Shown piece by piece: positions 18,139 to 27,747 of a stretch of 64,000 nt of DNA. The DNA lies in the NCBI RefSeq assembly GCF_000238795.1, contig NZ_AFNK01000006.1, positions 62,001 through 126,000 of the forward strand. Direction: 5' to 3'. The first letter of the stretch is position 1. Each line of letters opens with the position of its first letter. Source of the DNA: Haemophilus sputorum CCUG 13788. Lineage in GTDB: Bacteria > Pseudomonadota > Gammaproteobacteria > Enterobacterales > Pasteurellaceae. Made by a program: the position numbers and the translations under genes. Below the pieces are notes generated by a model. That model worked only from the letters and a program-made list of their open reading frames with translations, made no database searches and was not told where the DNA came from.

Positions 18139-18837
18139 ATGATTTACTTTATCGCCGATCTACACTTAAACGAAGCCCAACCTGAAATTACTACGCATTT
18201 TTTGCAATTTATGCAACAAAAAGCACCGCTTGCAGAGGCTGTTTATATTTTAGGTGACCTTTTTGATTTTTGGATTGGCGATGATGAAGATTCAGCCCTT
18301 ATCGGCCAAGTTAAGCAAGCTATTTCTAGCCTGACTCAAACAGGCGTGCCTTGCTATTTCATTTGCGGAAATCGGGATTTTCTCATCGGCAAGCGTTTTG
18401 CAACTGCCTGTGGCATGCAATTACTCCCTGATTATGCAACGTTAGATTTATATGGTAAAAAAACCTTAATTTGCCATGGCGATACGCTGTGCATTGATGA
18501 TGTGAAATACCAACAATTTCGTCGGAAAGTGCATCAAAAATGGCGCCAACGCCTCTTTTTATGTTTACCCCTTGCGCTTAGATTGCTTATTGCACGGAAA
18601 ATCCGCCAGAAAAGCCAACAAGATAAGCAAGGAAAAAGTGCACAAATTATGGATGTGAACCCACAATTTACGGCGCAAATTATCGAAAAATTTGATGCGA
18701 CGCAGTTGATTCACGGGCACACACACCGACAAGCGGTACATTTTGAACCGAAATTTACTAGAATTGTGCTGGGAGATTGGAAAGCAGATTATGCCTCAAT
18801 CTTAGCAGTCGATGAACAAGGCGCGAGATTTGTATGA
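18139..18837 (+). CDS. lpxH: UDP-2,3-diacylglucosamine diphosphatase LpxH
   Basis: LpxH cleaves UDP-2,3-diacylglucosamine to lipid X in lipid A synthesis at the inner membrane. The 232-residue protein is a calcineurin-like metallophosphatase with the metal motifs DLHL (near residue 8), GDLFDFW, GNRDFL, CHGDT and HGHTHR. The start at 18139 ([10 protein letters not shown]) fits the family although no good ribosome binding site is present; the open frame extends 14 codons upstream. The 3' end overlaps the next gene by four bases (ATGA). Confidence 0.95.
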   Translation: MIYFIADLHLNEAQPEITTHFLQFMQQKAPLAEAVYILGDLFDFWIGDDEDSALIGQVKQAISSLTQTGVPCYFICGNRDFLIGKRFATACGMQLLPDYATLDLYGKKTLICHGDTLCIDDVKYQQFRRKVHQKWRQRLFLCLPLALRLLIARKIRQKSQQDKQGKSAQIMDVNPQFTAQIIEKFDATQLIHGHTHRQAVHFEPKFTRIVLGDWKADYASILAVDEQGARFV

Positions 18838-19625
18838 TTGATGTCATAATCCCTTGCTTTAACGCAGAAAAAACGTTAATGCGCGCAGTAGAAAGCGTGC
18901 TTGCGCAGCCTGAACTTGGCACACTTTGGCTCATTGATGATGCCTCAACCGACCATACGCTTGTTGTTGCAGAACAACTGGCACAAACTTTTTCAGCGCA
19001 AATTAAAGTTGAATCTTTACCTAAAAACGGGGGCGTTGCTAAAGCGCGCAATTGGGGGGCATTACAAAGCCAAGCAGAATTTGTCGCCTTTTTAGATGCT
19101 GACGATGCTTACGAACCAAACGCTTTGCAAGTTGCTCAAGCCATTTTTCAAGCAAGAAATGATGTCAGTTTGGTACGCTTAGCACTTAACCCCATTGATC
19201 TCCCTGCTCGTTATCATGAACATCCCAACTTCCCCCAAATATGGCAAAGTATGCGAATGACCTGTGGGGGTAATGTTGTTTTTCGTCGTGCATTTTTTCT
19301 TGCTTGCGGTGGCTTTCCACAAGATGAATTATTTCGCACCTTTGGTGGGGAAGATGGCGCACTTGGCATTGCCACAACGCGGTCCGCATTAGTCGCAACT
19401 GCTTTTGACTCACCGGGCGTGCAACATTACTGCAGAGATGGCATGCACGCAGAACGCCTGCTTGATGCTCTCTTATTTAACAAGCTACCTGAAGGCATTA
19501 CCCCAGAACATATTGCTGAAGCTGAAGCTGTTACTGCGCGTATCTGCCAACAACTCCACTACTTAAAAACCGGCTTAACATCTGCTCAAACGGGTATCAT
19601 CCCGATGACCATTACTTGGGCATAA
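18834..19625 (+). CDS. Family 2 glycosyltransferase
   Basis: A 263-residue GT-A fold glycosyltransferase. The N-terminal [12 protein letters not shown] and LIDDASTD motifs bind the nucleotide sugar, and the [13 protein letters not shown] segment holds the DxD-type metal motif. The C-terminal half ([18 protein letters not shown], then FGGEDGALG) has the ED-type catalytic region of the family. No membrane helix is seen. It overlaps lpxH by four bases, so the two are translated together. A role in LOS or another surface glycan is inferred from that link; donor and acceptor are unknown. Confidence 0.88.
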   Translation: MIDVIIPCFNAEKTLMRAVESVLAQPELGTLWLIDDASTDHTLVVAEQLAQTFSAQIKVESLPKNGGVAKARNWGALQSQAEFVAFLDADDAYEPNALQVAQAIFQARNDVSLVRLALNPIDLPARYHEHPNFPQIWQSMRMTCGGNVVFRRAFFLACGGFPQDELFRTFGGEDGALGIATTRSALVATAFDSPGVQHYCRDGMHAERLLDALLFNKLPEGITPEHIAEAEAVTARICQQLHYLKTGLTSAQTGIIPMTITWA

Positions 19626-19687
19626 AAAATCTGCAGCTTAATCAGTTAGCCAATTTATCTAACTTTTAGATGCAGATCTCTATTTTA

Positions 19688-20470
19688 TTATTTAGCGCAA
19701 AGCGATTGGAGTGATTCAAGCGTTTTATAAGCAGTCATATCTGCTTGAAGTGGGGTAATTGACACACAATCTTGGTTGATTGCAGCAAAGTCTGTTCCTT
19801 CTCTTTCATCAATCGCGACACCGTTCGCGCCTAACCAATAAACACAACCACCGCGAGGGTCATTGGTTTTCACAATTTCAGCTGCTGGTGAGCGCTTGCC
19901 TAAGTGGGTGATTTTTACCCCTTTAAGCTGTTCATAAGGTAAATCTGGGACATTGATATTAAGAATTTCCCGCTGAGTCACCATGCCTTCTTTCAGCTTA
20001 GGAAGTAAATCCACTACCACGCGTGCTGCTGTTTCAAAATGATTTTTTCCAAAAAGAATGCCGTGGTATTTATCCTCTCCCTTTCTACCAACTAAAGAGA
20101 CTGCAATACTTGGTAAAGGTAAATAGCGCCCCTCTAAAGCTGCAGCTACTGTGCCTGAATAAACCACATCATCCCCTAAGTTAGCCCCATGATTGATACC
20201 CGAAATCACAATATCAAAATCATTCAGAAACAAACCATTTAATGCTAAATGGACACAATCTGCAGGCGTACCAGCAATGACCGCATAATTGAACTCATCA
20301 AAAGCATGTACTCGTAATGGTTCAGTTAAGGTTAAGCAGCTTGATGCTGCGGTTCGGTTGCGATCAGGGGCAATAAGTGTGACTCTATGTCCTGCTTGGC
20401 GTAAAGCGCGTGCCAAAGTTTGGATGCCTTCAGCATGGAAACCATCGTCGTTACTAATTAAAATGTTCAT
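19688..20470 (-). CDS. surE: 5'/3'-nucleotidase SurE
   Basis: SurE is a metal-dependent nucleoside monophosphate phosphatase. The 260-residue protein has the N-terminal metal motif ISNDDG, then [15 protein letters not shown] and the [22 protein letters not shown] stretch, all family signatures. It begins 3 bp after the truD stop, an order also seen in enterobacteria. Confidence 0.96.
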   Translation of the reverse strand: MNILISNDDGFHAEGIQTLARALRQAGHRVTLIAPDRNRTAASSCLTLTEPLRVHAFDEFNYAVIAGTPADCVHLALNGLFLNDFDIVISGINHGANLGDDVVYSGTVAAALEGRYLPLPSIAVSLVGRKGEDKYHGILFGKNHFETAARVVVDLLPKLKEGMVTQREILNINVPDLPYEQLKGVKITHLGKRSPAAEIVKTNDPRGGCVYWLGANGVAIDEREGTDFAAINQDCVSITPLQADMTAYKTLESLQSLCAK

Positions 20471-20473
20471 TAT

Positions 20474-21487
20474 TTATGCCTCTTCATCCAATTGAATCAA
20501 TTCACGCACTAAGGCTGTCGCATAGCTACCACTTTCTAAAAAGAATCGTAGTCGTAAGCCTTCTGCTTCAAATACCCAACTCAGTTCTTTAGGCTGGCAA
20601 AGCATCGCTCGACGTGCTTCGTTCATTCGTGCATTTTTCATTAAGCCGATTAAGGCTTGTTGTTTTTCGATTATTGCTTTTTCTGCCGGATTTGCTTGGC
20701 ACTCAAGCGAACGTTCGCCAATTAACGGGGCTGTCAGGTGAACATCACCTTGTAATAAACGTGTTTGACAGTTTTCAACTTCTTCAGGCGAAACATTAAA
20801 AAAGCTATTCGTGCCATTAAGTTGTAAATAGTCATAGGCTTCAACTTGCCCTATTTTTCCACTGGCAATTCGATCGGAAACCACTAAATTAAACACTTCG
20901 CTACGTGCCGCAGAAAGATAGAAGCTGCGCTTTTTGCGATCTTTAACTTGAATTTCACCTGCTGCCCAGCGGTGTGCTTGGGTTAAATTATGTCCATCTC
21001 GTCCAAAACGCTGTTCGGTAAAATAGTTTGGAAATCCGCCCGCTTGTAATTGGGTTAAACGTGTTTGGAGATCTTCACTTTCTTTCACATCACGCAAGAA
21101 AATCTCAAAATGGTTACCCGCTAATGCACCAACACGAATTTTTCGATTGTGACGAGTCACCGCAAGCACTTCTACGCCTTCACAAACAAATTGACTGAAA
21201 TCAGGCGTTTCTTTACCTGCAAGGTGTAAACAGAACCATTGCTCAGTAACTGCATGGCGATCTTTTAATCCTGCATAACTCATATCACGATCGCTAATGC
21301 CCGCAAATTTTGCTAATTTTTCGCCAACAAATAACGTGTTTGCATCAGTTTTACGAATGTGTACAACAACAAATTCACCTTCTCCAGCTAATGGATAACC
21401 TAATTCTTCACGCACAATAAAATCTTCATAATAAGCCTTAAGGCGGCCAACTTGTTGTGGTTTGCCCAATAAATAATTTAATTTCAT
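20474..21487 (-). CDS. truD: tRNA pseudouridine(13) synthase
   Basis: TruD makes pseudouridine at position 13 of tRNA-Glu. The 337-residue protein carries the catalytic-aspartate motif [15 protein letters not shown], together with [15 protein letters not shown] and the [16 protein letters not shown] motif. It is divergent from tpiA; the shared 147-bp gap holds a CRP site. surE follows in the same transcript. Confidence 0.96.
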   Translation of the reverse strand: MKLNYLLGKPQQVGRLKAYYEDFIVREELGYPLAGEGEFVVVHIRKTDANTLFVGEKLAKFAGISDRDMSYAGLKDRHAVTEQWFCLHLAGKETPDFSQFVCEGVEVLAVTRHNRKIRVGALAGNHFEIFLRDVKESEDLQTRLTQLQAGGFPNYFTEQRFGRDGHNLTQAHRWAAGEIQVKDRKKRSFYLSAARSEVFNLVVSDRIASGKIGQVEAYDYLQLNGTNSFFNVSPEEVENCQTRLLQGDVHLTAPLIGERSLECQANPAEKAIIEKQQALIGLMKNARMNEARRAMLCQPKELSWVFEAEGLRLRFFLESGSYATALVRELIQLDEEA

Positions 21488-21537
21488 TTAAGATATTTTT
21501 AAAAGAGTAGAAAAGGGCTAGATTATACGCTAGTCCT

Positions 21538-21553
21538 TGTGATTGAGATCACA
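21538..21553 (+). promoter_or_regulatory. CRP binding site upstream of tpiA
   Basis: TGTGA-TTGAGA-TCACA is a perfect symmetric CRP half-site pair with the standard 6-bp spacer. Its centre (21545.5) is about 60 bp before the likely tpiA transcription start, given the -10 box at 21593-21598. That is the class I activator position. It could also act on the divergent truD. Confidence 0.85.
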
Positions 21554-21592
21554 AAAAATGGATAAAATAAGCAAATTCTCCCTAAAATTTGG

Positions 21593-21598
21593 TATAGT
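21593..21598 (+). promoter_or_regulatory. tpiA -10 box
   Basis: TATAGT (5 of 6 to consensus), with no recognisable -35 box at 16-18 bp, as expected for an activator-dependent promoter. It lies 36 bp before the tpiA start codon. Confidence 0.6.
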
Positions 21599-21634
21599 TT
21601 GCACGTTTATTTTAACTTTATAGGAGAAATCAAA

Positions 21635-22426
21635 ATGGCACGTCGTCCACTAGTAATGGGTAACTGGAAATTAAACGGCAGCAAAGCATTCAATGCAGAG
21701 CTTATCAGTGCATTAAAAGCTGAATTACACGGCGTTACCGGCTGTGATGTTGCAATTGCCCCACCTGTTATGTACTTAGCGCAAGCTGAAGTTGCTTTAC
21801 AAGGCTGTGGTTGCAGCTGCAGCGGTAAAGGCGTGGTACAACTTGGCGCACAAAACGTAGATGTGAATGTACAAGGTGCATTTACAGGTGATATTTCAAT
21901 TGAAATGTTAAAAGAGTTTGGCGCGAAATATATCATTATCGGCCATTCTGAGCGTCGCACTTACCACAAAGAAAGCGATGAGTTTATTGCGAAAAAATTC
22001 GAAGTGATTAAAAAAGCAGGTTTAGTGCCAGTATTATGTATCGGCGAATCTGAAGCAGAAAACGAAGCAGGTCAAACTGAAGCGGTTTGCGCACGTCAAA
22101 TCGATGCGGTCATTAACGCATTAGGCGTTGAAGCGTTCAATGACGCAGTCATTGCGTATGAGCCAATTTGGGCAATCGGTACTGGTAAATCTGCAACTCC
22201 AGCGCAAGCGCAAGCCGTTCACGCATTTATCCGTGGTCATATCGCAGCAAAATCACAAGCTGTAGCAGACCAAGTGATTATTCAATACGGTGGTTCTGTA
22301 AACGATGCTAACGCGGCTGAATTATTTACCCAACCAGATATTGATGGCGCATTAGTGGGTGGTGCATCATTAAAAGCACCAGCATTTGCAGTGATCGTTA
22401 AAGCCGCAGAACAAGCAAAAGCATAA
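21635..22426 (+). CDS. tpiA: Triosephosphate isomerase
   Basis: TpiA interconverts dihydroxyacetone phosphate and glyceraldehyde 3-phosphate in glycolysis. The 263-residue protein has Asn11 and Lys13 (GNWKLNG), the catalytic histidine in GHSERR, the catalytic glutamate in [11 protein letters not shown] and the phosphate loop GGSVN. Compared with the E. coli protein it carries an insertion of about eight residues, GCGCSCSG, with Cys58, Cys60 and Cys62. The start at 21635 ([10 protein letters not shown]) has TAGGAGA seven bases upstream. A CRP site lies upstream. Confidence 0.97.
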   Translation: MARRPLVMGNWKLNGSKAFNAELISALKAELHGVTGCDVAIAPPVMYLAQAEVALQGCGCSCSGKGVVQLGAQNVDVNVQGAFTGDISIEMLKEFGAKYIIIGHSERRTYHKESDEFIAKKFEVIKKAGLVPVLCIGESEAENEAGQTEAVCARQIDAVINALGVEAFNDAVIAYEPIWAIGTGKSATPAQAQAVHAFIRGHIAAKSQAVADQVIIQYGGSVNDANAAELFTQPDIDGALVGGASLKAPAFAVIVKAAEQAKA

Positions 22427-22480
22427 TGACAAGCGGTCAGATTTTGTGAATCTTTTGCAAAACTGATAATCATAAAACTG

Positions 22481-22512
22481 AAAAATCGACACCTTTGGGT
22501 GTCGATTTTTTA
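22481..22512 (+). terminator. Terminator after tpiA (bidirectional)
   Basis: A 13-bp perfect stem (22481-22493 with 22498-22510), a TTTG loop and T runs on both strands. It separates tpiA from the convergent EamA gene. A USS with a decayed partner precedes it at 22430. Confidence 0.92.
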
Positions 22513-22522
22513 TCTTATCACG

Positions 22523-23440
22523 CTAGCACCAACGTTTAATTTTATGCCCAGCTGAGGCAAATAATGCCCCGAAAACAACAATAAATGCCCCAATAATACT
22601 TAAAAAAGGTAAATCTGGTTCATGGAAATATGCGGGTTTCCATAGGTAAGCCAATTCGGAAAAGCCTAAGGTAAAAATCGGAATAAGTGGCATGAGCAAA
22701 CTAACTTTAGAAACATCCCAACGGTTTAACGCCTCAGCATAGCTGCCGTATGCAATAATCGTATTTAAACAACAATAAATTAAACAAATCAATGCAAATG
22801 GGCTTAATTTCTCACTTTGTGAAATATCTGCAAAGGGGGTAAAAACAATGCTGCAACCAATATAAATCACCAATAAAATTTGCAGGGAATTAAATTTCTG
22901 CAACATGATTTTTTGTGCTAACCCGTAACCAATCCACACAAGGCTTGCCACAAAGCCACAAAAGATACCGAAAGCATAATTATTCATTGCCGCAAAATCA
23001 GCAAATCGGTTATGGAAGAAAAGCCCAAGCCCAGTCAGCACCATAACAAAGCCTATTTTTTGGTGAGATTTGATGCTTTCTTTAAAAATAAATACCCCAC
23101 AGAGCATCATCATAAAAGAAGATATTGGGCTTAAAACTTGGCTGGCCATGGGCGGAATATAGCGTAGCGCAACATTAAAAAGAAAGAAATTACCAGATAA
23201 TCCAATGATCCCGATAAGCACGAAATAACGATAATTCAGACTAAAAGCGGTCAATTTTGGTAATTTTTTTGCAAAGGCTAACAGGATAAATACACCAACA
23301 GCTGCCGCAACAAAACGATACCAAACAATAGTTTGTGCGTTCAGTTCTTTAAGCACGGGCTGTAAAGCAATGGGTAAGGTTCCCCACATTAAAATAGCAC
23401 TGAGCGTAAAGAGAAAACCTACCAACGGTTGTTTTTTCAT
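22523..23440 (-). CDS. EamA/DMT-family transporter
   Basis: A 305-residue inner-membrane protein with ten predicted helices in two EamA halves (residues about 5-140 and 155-295), starting MKKQPLVGFLFTLSAILMWGTLPIALQPVL. The substrate is unknown; the family includes exporters of amino acids and metabolites. It follows rpmA on the minus strand, separated by a terminator, the gene order also found in Haemophilus. Confidence 0.88.
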   Translation of the reverse strand: MKKQPLVGFLFTLSAILMWGTLPIALQPVLKELNAQTIVWYRFVAAAVGVFILLAFAKKLPKLTAFSLNYRYFVLIGIIGLSGNFFLFNVALRYIPPMASQVLSPISSFMMMLCGVFIFKESIKSHQKIGFVMVLTGLGLFFHNRFADFAAMNNYAFGIFCGFVASLVWIGYGLAQKIMLQKFNSLQILLVIYIGCSIVFTPFADISQSEKLSPFALICLIYCCLNTIIAYGSYAEALNRWDVSKVSLLMPLIPIFTLGFSELAYLWKPAYFHEPDLPFLSIIGAFIVVFGALFASAGHKIKRWC

Positions 23441-23463
23441 AATTGTGTTATGTTTAAATACAG

Positions 23464-23491
23464 AAAAGCCTCGCGAAATTGCGAGGCTTTT
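23464..23491 (-). terminator. Terminator after rplU-rpmA
   Basis: An 11-bp perfect stem (AAAAGCCTCGC / GCGAGGCTTTT) with a 6-base loop and a T-rich minus-strand tail, between rpmA and the EamA gene. Confidence 0.85.
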
Positions 23492-23524
23492 AATTTTTCA
23501 TTTTGAAATGAAGTAAACTCGTTA

Positions 23525-23782
23525 TTATTCAGCAACGATGCTTACATATTTGCGATTTTTCTCGCCTTTCACTTCAAATTTAACTTTACCGTCTGCAGTT
23601 GCAAATAAAGTGTGGTCTTTACCCATACCTACATTTGAACCTGCGTGGAATTTAGTACCACGTTGACGAACAATGATGCTACCTGCTAAAACAGACTCGC
23701 CACCGAAACGTTTAACACCAAGGCGTTTAGCTTCAGAATCACGACCGTTACGAGTTGAACCACCAGCTTTTTTAGTTGCCAT
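23525..23782 (-). CDS. rpmA: 50S ribosomal protein L27
   Basis: L27 reaches the peptidyl transferase centre. The 85-residue protein opens [20 protein letters not shown] and ends [11 protein letters not shown], matching the gammaproteobacterial family over its full length. It lies 20 bp after rplU in the usual operon. Confidence 0.98.
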
Positions 23783-23802
23783 CTACTTGATCTCCTCTGA
23801 AA

Positions 23803-24114
23803 TTATGCTTGAATCCCAGTGATTTTCACTTCTGTGAACCACTGACGATGACCTTGTTGTTTACGGCTGTGTTTACGACGACGGAATTTAACGATTTTAA
23901 TTTTTTCGCCACGACCGTGTGCAACAACTTCAGCCACTACTTTAGAACCCGCTACAACTGGGGTACCGATTTTAACATCTTCACCGTTAACGACCATTAA
24001 CACTGAGTCAAATTCAACTTTTTCACCAGTTGCTACTTCAAGCTTTTCTAAACGAACAACTTGACCTTCACTTACTCGGTGTTGTTTGCCGCCACTTTGG
24101 AAAACTGCGTACAT
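23803..24114 (-). CDS. rplU: 50S ribosomal protein L21
   Basis: L21 binds 23S rRNA. The 103-residue protein runs from [14 protein letters not shown] to the C-terminal [23 protein letters not shown]. The start at 24114 has GGAG upstream; the open frame continues 31 codons further without family support. The promoter lies at 24186-24214. Confidence 0.98.
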   Translation of the reverse strand: MYAVFQSGGKQHRVSEGQVVRLEKLEVATGEKVEFDSVLMVVNGEDVKIGTPVVAGSKVVAEVVAHGRGEKIKIVKFRRRKHSRKQQGHRQWFTEVKITGIQA

Positions 24115-24185
24115 ATTTACTCCGCTATGTGTGCTATTTGCTATCTTGCGTAAGCACGATTTAAATTCATAAAAATAGGGCTTGA

Positions 24186-24214
24186 ATTCTACGCAAAAAC
24201 ACATCAAAGAGCAA
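24186..24214 (-). promoter_or_regulatory. rplU-rpmA promoter
   Basis: On the minus strand TTGCTC (-35, 24214-24209) and TAGAAT (-10, 24191-24186) are 17 bp apart. The transcript would have a leader of about 65 bases. Confidence 0.65.
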
Positions 24215-24270
24215 GTCTGAATTTCACAAAAATAGAAAATAATTGCAATTTATTTTCCTTTTCTTGGTCT

Positions 24271-24603
24271 TTAATGTGATGCTCCACTAGAAAATAGATT
24301 GATGACTAAAACGCCGAGAATAATCAATCCCATGCCAATAAACCCTGCAACATCTGGTTTTTGTCCGAAGACAAAATAAGCCACTACAGCGGTTAACACA
24401 ATGCCTACGCCTGACCATACCGCATAAACAATGCCTAGCTGTAATGATTTTGTAATAATAGAAAGTAAATATAATGAGACGGCAAAAGCAATCAACGACA
24501 CAACGGTTGGAAGTGCTTTTGAAAAACCTTCGCTGGCTTTGATACAGTTGCTGCCAATGACTTCAATCACGATGGCAAAGCCCAATAAAACCCATGGATT
24601 CAT
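24271..24603 (-). CDS. EmrE-like small multidrug resistance transporter
   Basis: A 110-residue SMR-family proton antiporter with four membrane helices. The essential Glu14 is present (MNPWVLLGFAIVIEVIGS), as is the YAVWSGVGIVL motif of the second and third helices. It resembles E. coli EmrE, which exports cationic compounds such as quaternary ammonium, more than the guanidine exporter Gdx, but the substrate cannot be fixed by eye. GGGAGA precedes the ATG. The ilvC terminator ends only 19 bp upstream of the start codon, leaving no room for a separate promoter. Confidence 0.88.
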   Translation of the reverse strand: MNPWVLLGFAIVIEVIGSNCIKASEGFSKALPTVVSLIAFAVSLYLLSIITKSLQLGIVYAVWSGVGIVLTAVVAYFVFGQKPDVAGFIGMGLIILGVLVINLFSSGASH

Positions 24604-24618
24604 TTTTTCTCCCAATGA

Positions 24619-24646
24619 AAAAGCCCATCACAATTGTGATGGGCAA
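24619..24646 (-). terminator. Terminator after ilvC, directly before the SMR gene
   Basis: A 22-base perfect palindrome centred at 24633.5 (arms GCCCATCACAA / TTGTGATGGGC) is followed on the minus strand by five T. The Shine-Dalgarno of the SMR gene comes right after it. Confidence 0.85.
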
Positions 24647-24664
24647 TCTTTTATCTTTATGTAA

Positions 24665-26149
24665 TTAGCCTGCAACTGCGATACGTTTCATATCTGTCAT
24701 ATAGCCACGTAACTCTTGACCAATTAATTCAACCGGGTGGTTACGGATTGCATCGTTTACATCACGTAAAGTAATGTTGTCGATAGCAACAGCTGGCGTT
24801 GCTTCACCTAAGTCACCTTTTTGTAAGGTTGGGATGATTTCTTTAGCAAGAATTGGGGTTGCTACGTTAGAGAATAAGTAGTTACCGTATTCTGCAGTAT
24901 CAGAAATTACTACGTTCATTTCATATAAACGTTTACGCGCGATAGTGTTAGCGATTAACGGTAATTCGTGAAGTGATTCATAGTAAGCTGATTCTTCATA
25001 GATACCGCTTGCTACCATCGCATCAAAGGCTAATTCTACACCTGCTTTCACCATTGCTACCATTAACACACCGTTATCAAAGTATTCTTGTTCAGAAATT
25101 TTGATGCCGTCTGCTTTTGGTGCATTTTCAAAGGCAGTTTTGCCAGTTGCTTCACGCCATGCTAATAAGTCTTTATCACCGTTTGCCCAGTCAGCCATCA
25201 TGGTTGCTGAGAAGTGACCGCTGATGATGTCATCCATGTGTTTGTAATATAAGAAACCAAGGCTTTCTTTGATTTGTTCAGCAAGTTCAAATGCACGTAA
25301 TTTTGCGCTATTTGATAAGCGATCCATCATTAATGTGATACCGCCTTGTTTTAAGGCTTCAGTAATGGTTTCCCAACCGTATTGGATAAGTTTGCCTGCG
25401 TATGCTGGATCTTTACCGTCGGCAACTAATTTGTCGTAACATACGATAGAACCTGCTTGTAACATACCGCAAAGAATGGTTTGTTCACCCATTAAGTCAG
25501 ATTTTACTTCTGCAACGAATGAAGATTCTAATACGCCCGCACGGTCACCACCAGTTGCTGCCGCCCATGCTTTCGCAATTGCCATACCTTCACCACGTGG
25601 GTCATTTGCTGGGTGAACCGCGATTAATGTTGGTACACCGAAACCACGTTTGTATTCTTCACGCACTTCAGTACCCGGACATTTTGGTGCAGTCATCACT
25701 ACAGTGATGTCTTCACGGATTTGCTCACCCACTTCAACAATGTTGAAACCGTGTGAGTAACCGAATGCAGAATCTTTTTTCATTAATGGCATCACATCAG
25801 CCACCACTTTAGAGTGTTGTTTGTCTGGTGTTAAGTTAATCACTAAGTCTGCAGTTGGGATTAACTCTTGGTAAGTACCCACTTTAAAACCGTTCTCAGT
25901 TGCACGTTGGAATGAAGCACGTTTTTCCGCAATCGCTTCAGGGCGTAATGCATAAGAAATATCTAAGCCAGAGTCACGCATATTTAAACCTTGGTTTAAA
26001 CCTTGTGCGCCACAGCCTACGATAACGATTTTTTTGCCTTTTAAGTAGTTGCAACCGTCAGCAAATTCGCTGCGATCCATAAAACGACAACGACCTAATT
26101 GGTCTAATTTTTCGCGTAAATTTAAAGTATTGAAGTAGTTGTTTGCCAT
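24665..26149 (-). CDS. ilvC: Ketol-acid reductoisomerase (class II)
   Basis: IlvC converts acetolactate or acetohydroxybutyrate to the dihydroxy acids of valine and isoleucine synthesis, using NADPH and Mg2+. The 494-residue protein is the long, class II form found in enterobacteria. The N-terminal Rossmann region has [20 protein letters not shown], and the metal-binding [15 protein letters not shown] segment is present. The start at 26149 ([15 protein letters not shown]) has AGGAA upstream; a longer open frame reaches into the promoter. Confidence 0.97.
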   Translation of the reverse strand: MANNYFNTLNLREKLDQLGRCRFMDRSEFADGCNYLKGKKIVIVGCGAQGLNQGLNMRDSGLDISYALRPEAIAEKRASFQRATENGFKVGTYQELIPTADLVINLTPDKQHSKVVADVMPLMKKDSAFGYSHGFNIVEVGEQIREDITVVMTAPKCPGTEVREEYKRGFGVPTLIAVHPANDPRGEGMAIAKAWAAATGGDRAGVLESSFVAEVKSDLMGEQTILCGMLQAGSIVCYDKLVADGKDPAYAGKLIQYGWETITEALKQGGITLMMDRLSNSAKLRAFELAEQIKESLGFLYYKHMDDIISGHFSATMMADWANGDKDLLAWREATGKTAFENAPKADGIKISEQEYFDNGVLMVAMVKAGVELAFDAMVASGIYEESAYYESLHELPLIANTIARKRLYEMNVVISDTAEYGNYLFSNVATPILAKEIIPTLQKGDLGEATPAVAIDNITLRDVNDAIRNHPVELIGQELRGYMTDMKRIAVAG

Positions 26150-26191
26150 AATTGTGTTCCTTTTTAAAATCGGATTGAATTGATGTGGTGC

Positions 26192-26258
26192 AGTATAACG
26201 TAATCGTTTAATTGCGTAAATTGAAGTTATCAGGATTTTATATTGCAATTTTTGCAAT
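26192..26258 (-). promoter_or_regulatory. ilvC promoter with LysR-type (IlvY-like) operator
   Basis: On the minus strand TTTACG (-35, 26220-26215) and TATACT (-10, 26197-26192) are 17 bp apart. A perfect 17-bp palindrome, ATTGCAA-TTT-TTGCAAT (26242-26258), is centred about 65 bp before the expected start. That is the usual recognition position for LysR-type activators, and in enterobacteria IlvY activates ilvC from such a site. No ilvY gene lies in the window; the divergent gene here is pqiA. Confidence 0.65.
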
Positions 26259-26366
26259 TAAAATAGCGCTTATTCCTAATTTCCTTATCAAATTCATGTA
26301 ATTGTTTTTTGCCCCTTGCAAACCTTTCCGATAAAATGACCGCTTCACAAAGAAGCAGAAATTAAC

Positions 26367-27614
26367 ATGAAGATAAACCGATTAACTCTTGAAAAGTGCA
26401 AAGAGTGTGATGAACTGGTAAAGGTTCCGCATCAACTACACGGCCATATTGCACTCTGCCCAAATTGCCACGATGTGTTAGATAAAGATAACACTTGGAA
26501 TTTACGCCGTTGTGCGATTATTGCTTTGGCAATTCTTATTTTAATGCCGTTTGCTTTTACTTATCCGCTCATGAGCATTGACTTGCTTGGCATGCCAATC
26601 CACGCAACTGTTTGGGGGGGCGCTTGGAAAATGGCCACAGAAGGTTATCCTTACACGGCGTTTATGGTGCTGTTTTGCTCCATTATCATGCCTATAGCCT
26701 TTGTTATTTTAGTACTGACTATCAGCGTTCAGCGAATTATTCATCAGCGCCCGCGTTATACGCTGATTTTTCTGACGAAAATTCAAGAATGGGTAATGTT
26801 AGATGTCTATTTGGTTGCACTTGGGGTCGCAGCGTTCAAAATCAAAGACTATGCTAGCCTGAGCTTTAGCATGCAATTAAGTGCTTTCGTGATTGTGACT
26901 ATTCTCACCACGCTATTATTCATTAAGATTAACCCGAAAACTGGTTGGGCGTATTTTTACCCAGAATATCGCCCATTGCCATCAGATCACGTTGGGCATC
27001 CAACGCTTTGCCCAACTTGTGAATATACCTTTGATGAAAATATTGTTGACTTAAAAGGCAGACGACGTTGCCCGCGTTGTGAAAGCAATCTTTCTGTTCC
27101 CGATAGCATAAAGCTACAACGCGTGTGGGCGGCACTTATTGCAGGGGTAATCATGATGATTCCGGCAAATACTTTGCCGATTTCCGCTACTGGACTGGCT
27201 GGTGCGGTATCTGCTGATACGCTGTTTTCTGGTGTGCTAACTTTTATTAGCCTAGGTAGTTATTCAGTTGCGGCGATCGTTTTTATTGCAAGTATCGCAG
27301 TGCCATTTAGCAAAGTTGCCGTTCTTTTTTATCTATTATTGGCGATTCATTACAAATGGAAGCACCCAATTCATTTACAAATGAAACTGCTTCATTACGT
27401 GCATTTTGTTGGGCGTTGGTCGATGCTCGATTTGTTTGTATTAGCGCTAATGATGTCATTGTTAGAACGTGGGCAAATCCTCAGCTTCTCGGTAGGTGAT
27501 GCCGCATTCTTCTTTGGCGCTGCAGTCTTTTTAACGATGATTGCCTCAAGCCAGCTCGATTCACGAATGCTTTGGCGAATTCATTACGAACACAATAATC
27601 AAGCATCCTCTTGA
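26367..27614 (+). CDS. pqiA: PqiA/YebS-family membrane protein
   Basis: A 415-residue inner-membrane protein. Two zinc-ribbon-like parts are visible: CKECDELV with CPNCHDVL at the N-terminus, and CPTCEYTF with CPRCESNL at about 215-245. Each is followed by a PqiA membrane domain of several helices. In other bacteria PqiA or YebS is encoded with an MCE protein (PqiB or YebT) for lipid transport across the envelope. Here no MCE gene follows: a terminator comes 20 bp after the stop. Whether it is the PqiA or YebS type cannot be settled by eye. Confidence 0.85.
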   Translation: MKINRLTLEKCKECDELVKVPHQLHGHIALCPNCHDVLDKDNTWNLRRCAIIALAILILMPFAFTYPLMSIDLLGMPIHATVWGGAWKMATEGYPYTAFMVLFCSIIMPIAFVILVLTISVQRIIHQRPRYTLIFLTKIQEWVMLDVYLVALGVAAFKIKDYASLSFSMQLSAFVIVTILTTLLFIKINPKTGWAYFYPEYRPLPSDHVGHPTLCPTCEYTFDENIVDLKGRRRCPRCESNLSVPDSIKLQRVWAALIAGVIMMIPANTLPISATGLAGAVSADTLFSGVLTFISLGSYSVAAIVFIASIAVPFSKVAVLFYLLLAIHYKWKHPIHLQMKLLHYVHFVGRWSMLDLFVLALMMSLLERGQILSFSVGDAAFFFGAAVFLTMIASSQLDSRMLWRIHYEHNNQASS

Positions 27615-27633
27615 TAAATCATACATAATATAA

Positions 27634-27671
27634 AAATAGGGCGTACTAAGTACGCCCTATTTACGTTTTTG
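27634..27671 (+). terminator. Terminator after pqiA
   Basis: A 13-bp perfect stem (27634-27646 with 27650-27662), a 3-base loop and a downstream T run. A single USS follows at about 27680. Confidence 0.85.
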
Positions 27672-27747
27672 AGTGAACAAGCGGTCGAATTTAACGATCG
27701 TTTTGCAAAAAAAAGCGTGGAGAATTTTCTCCACGCAACATCAAAAA

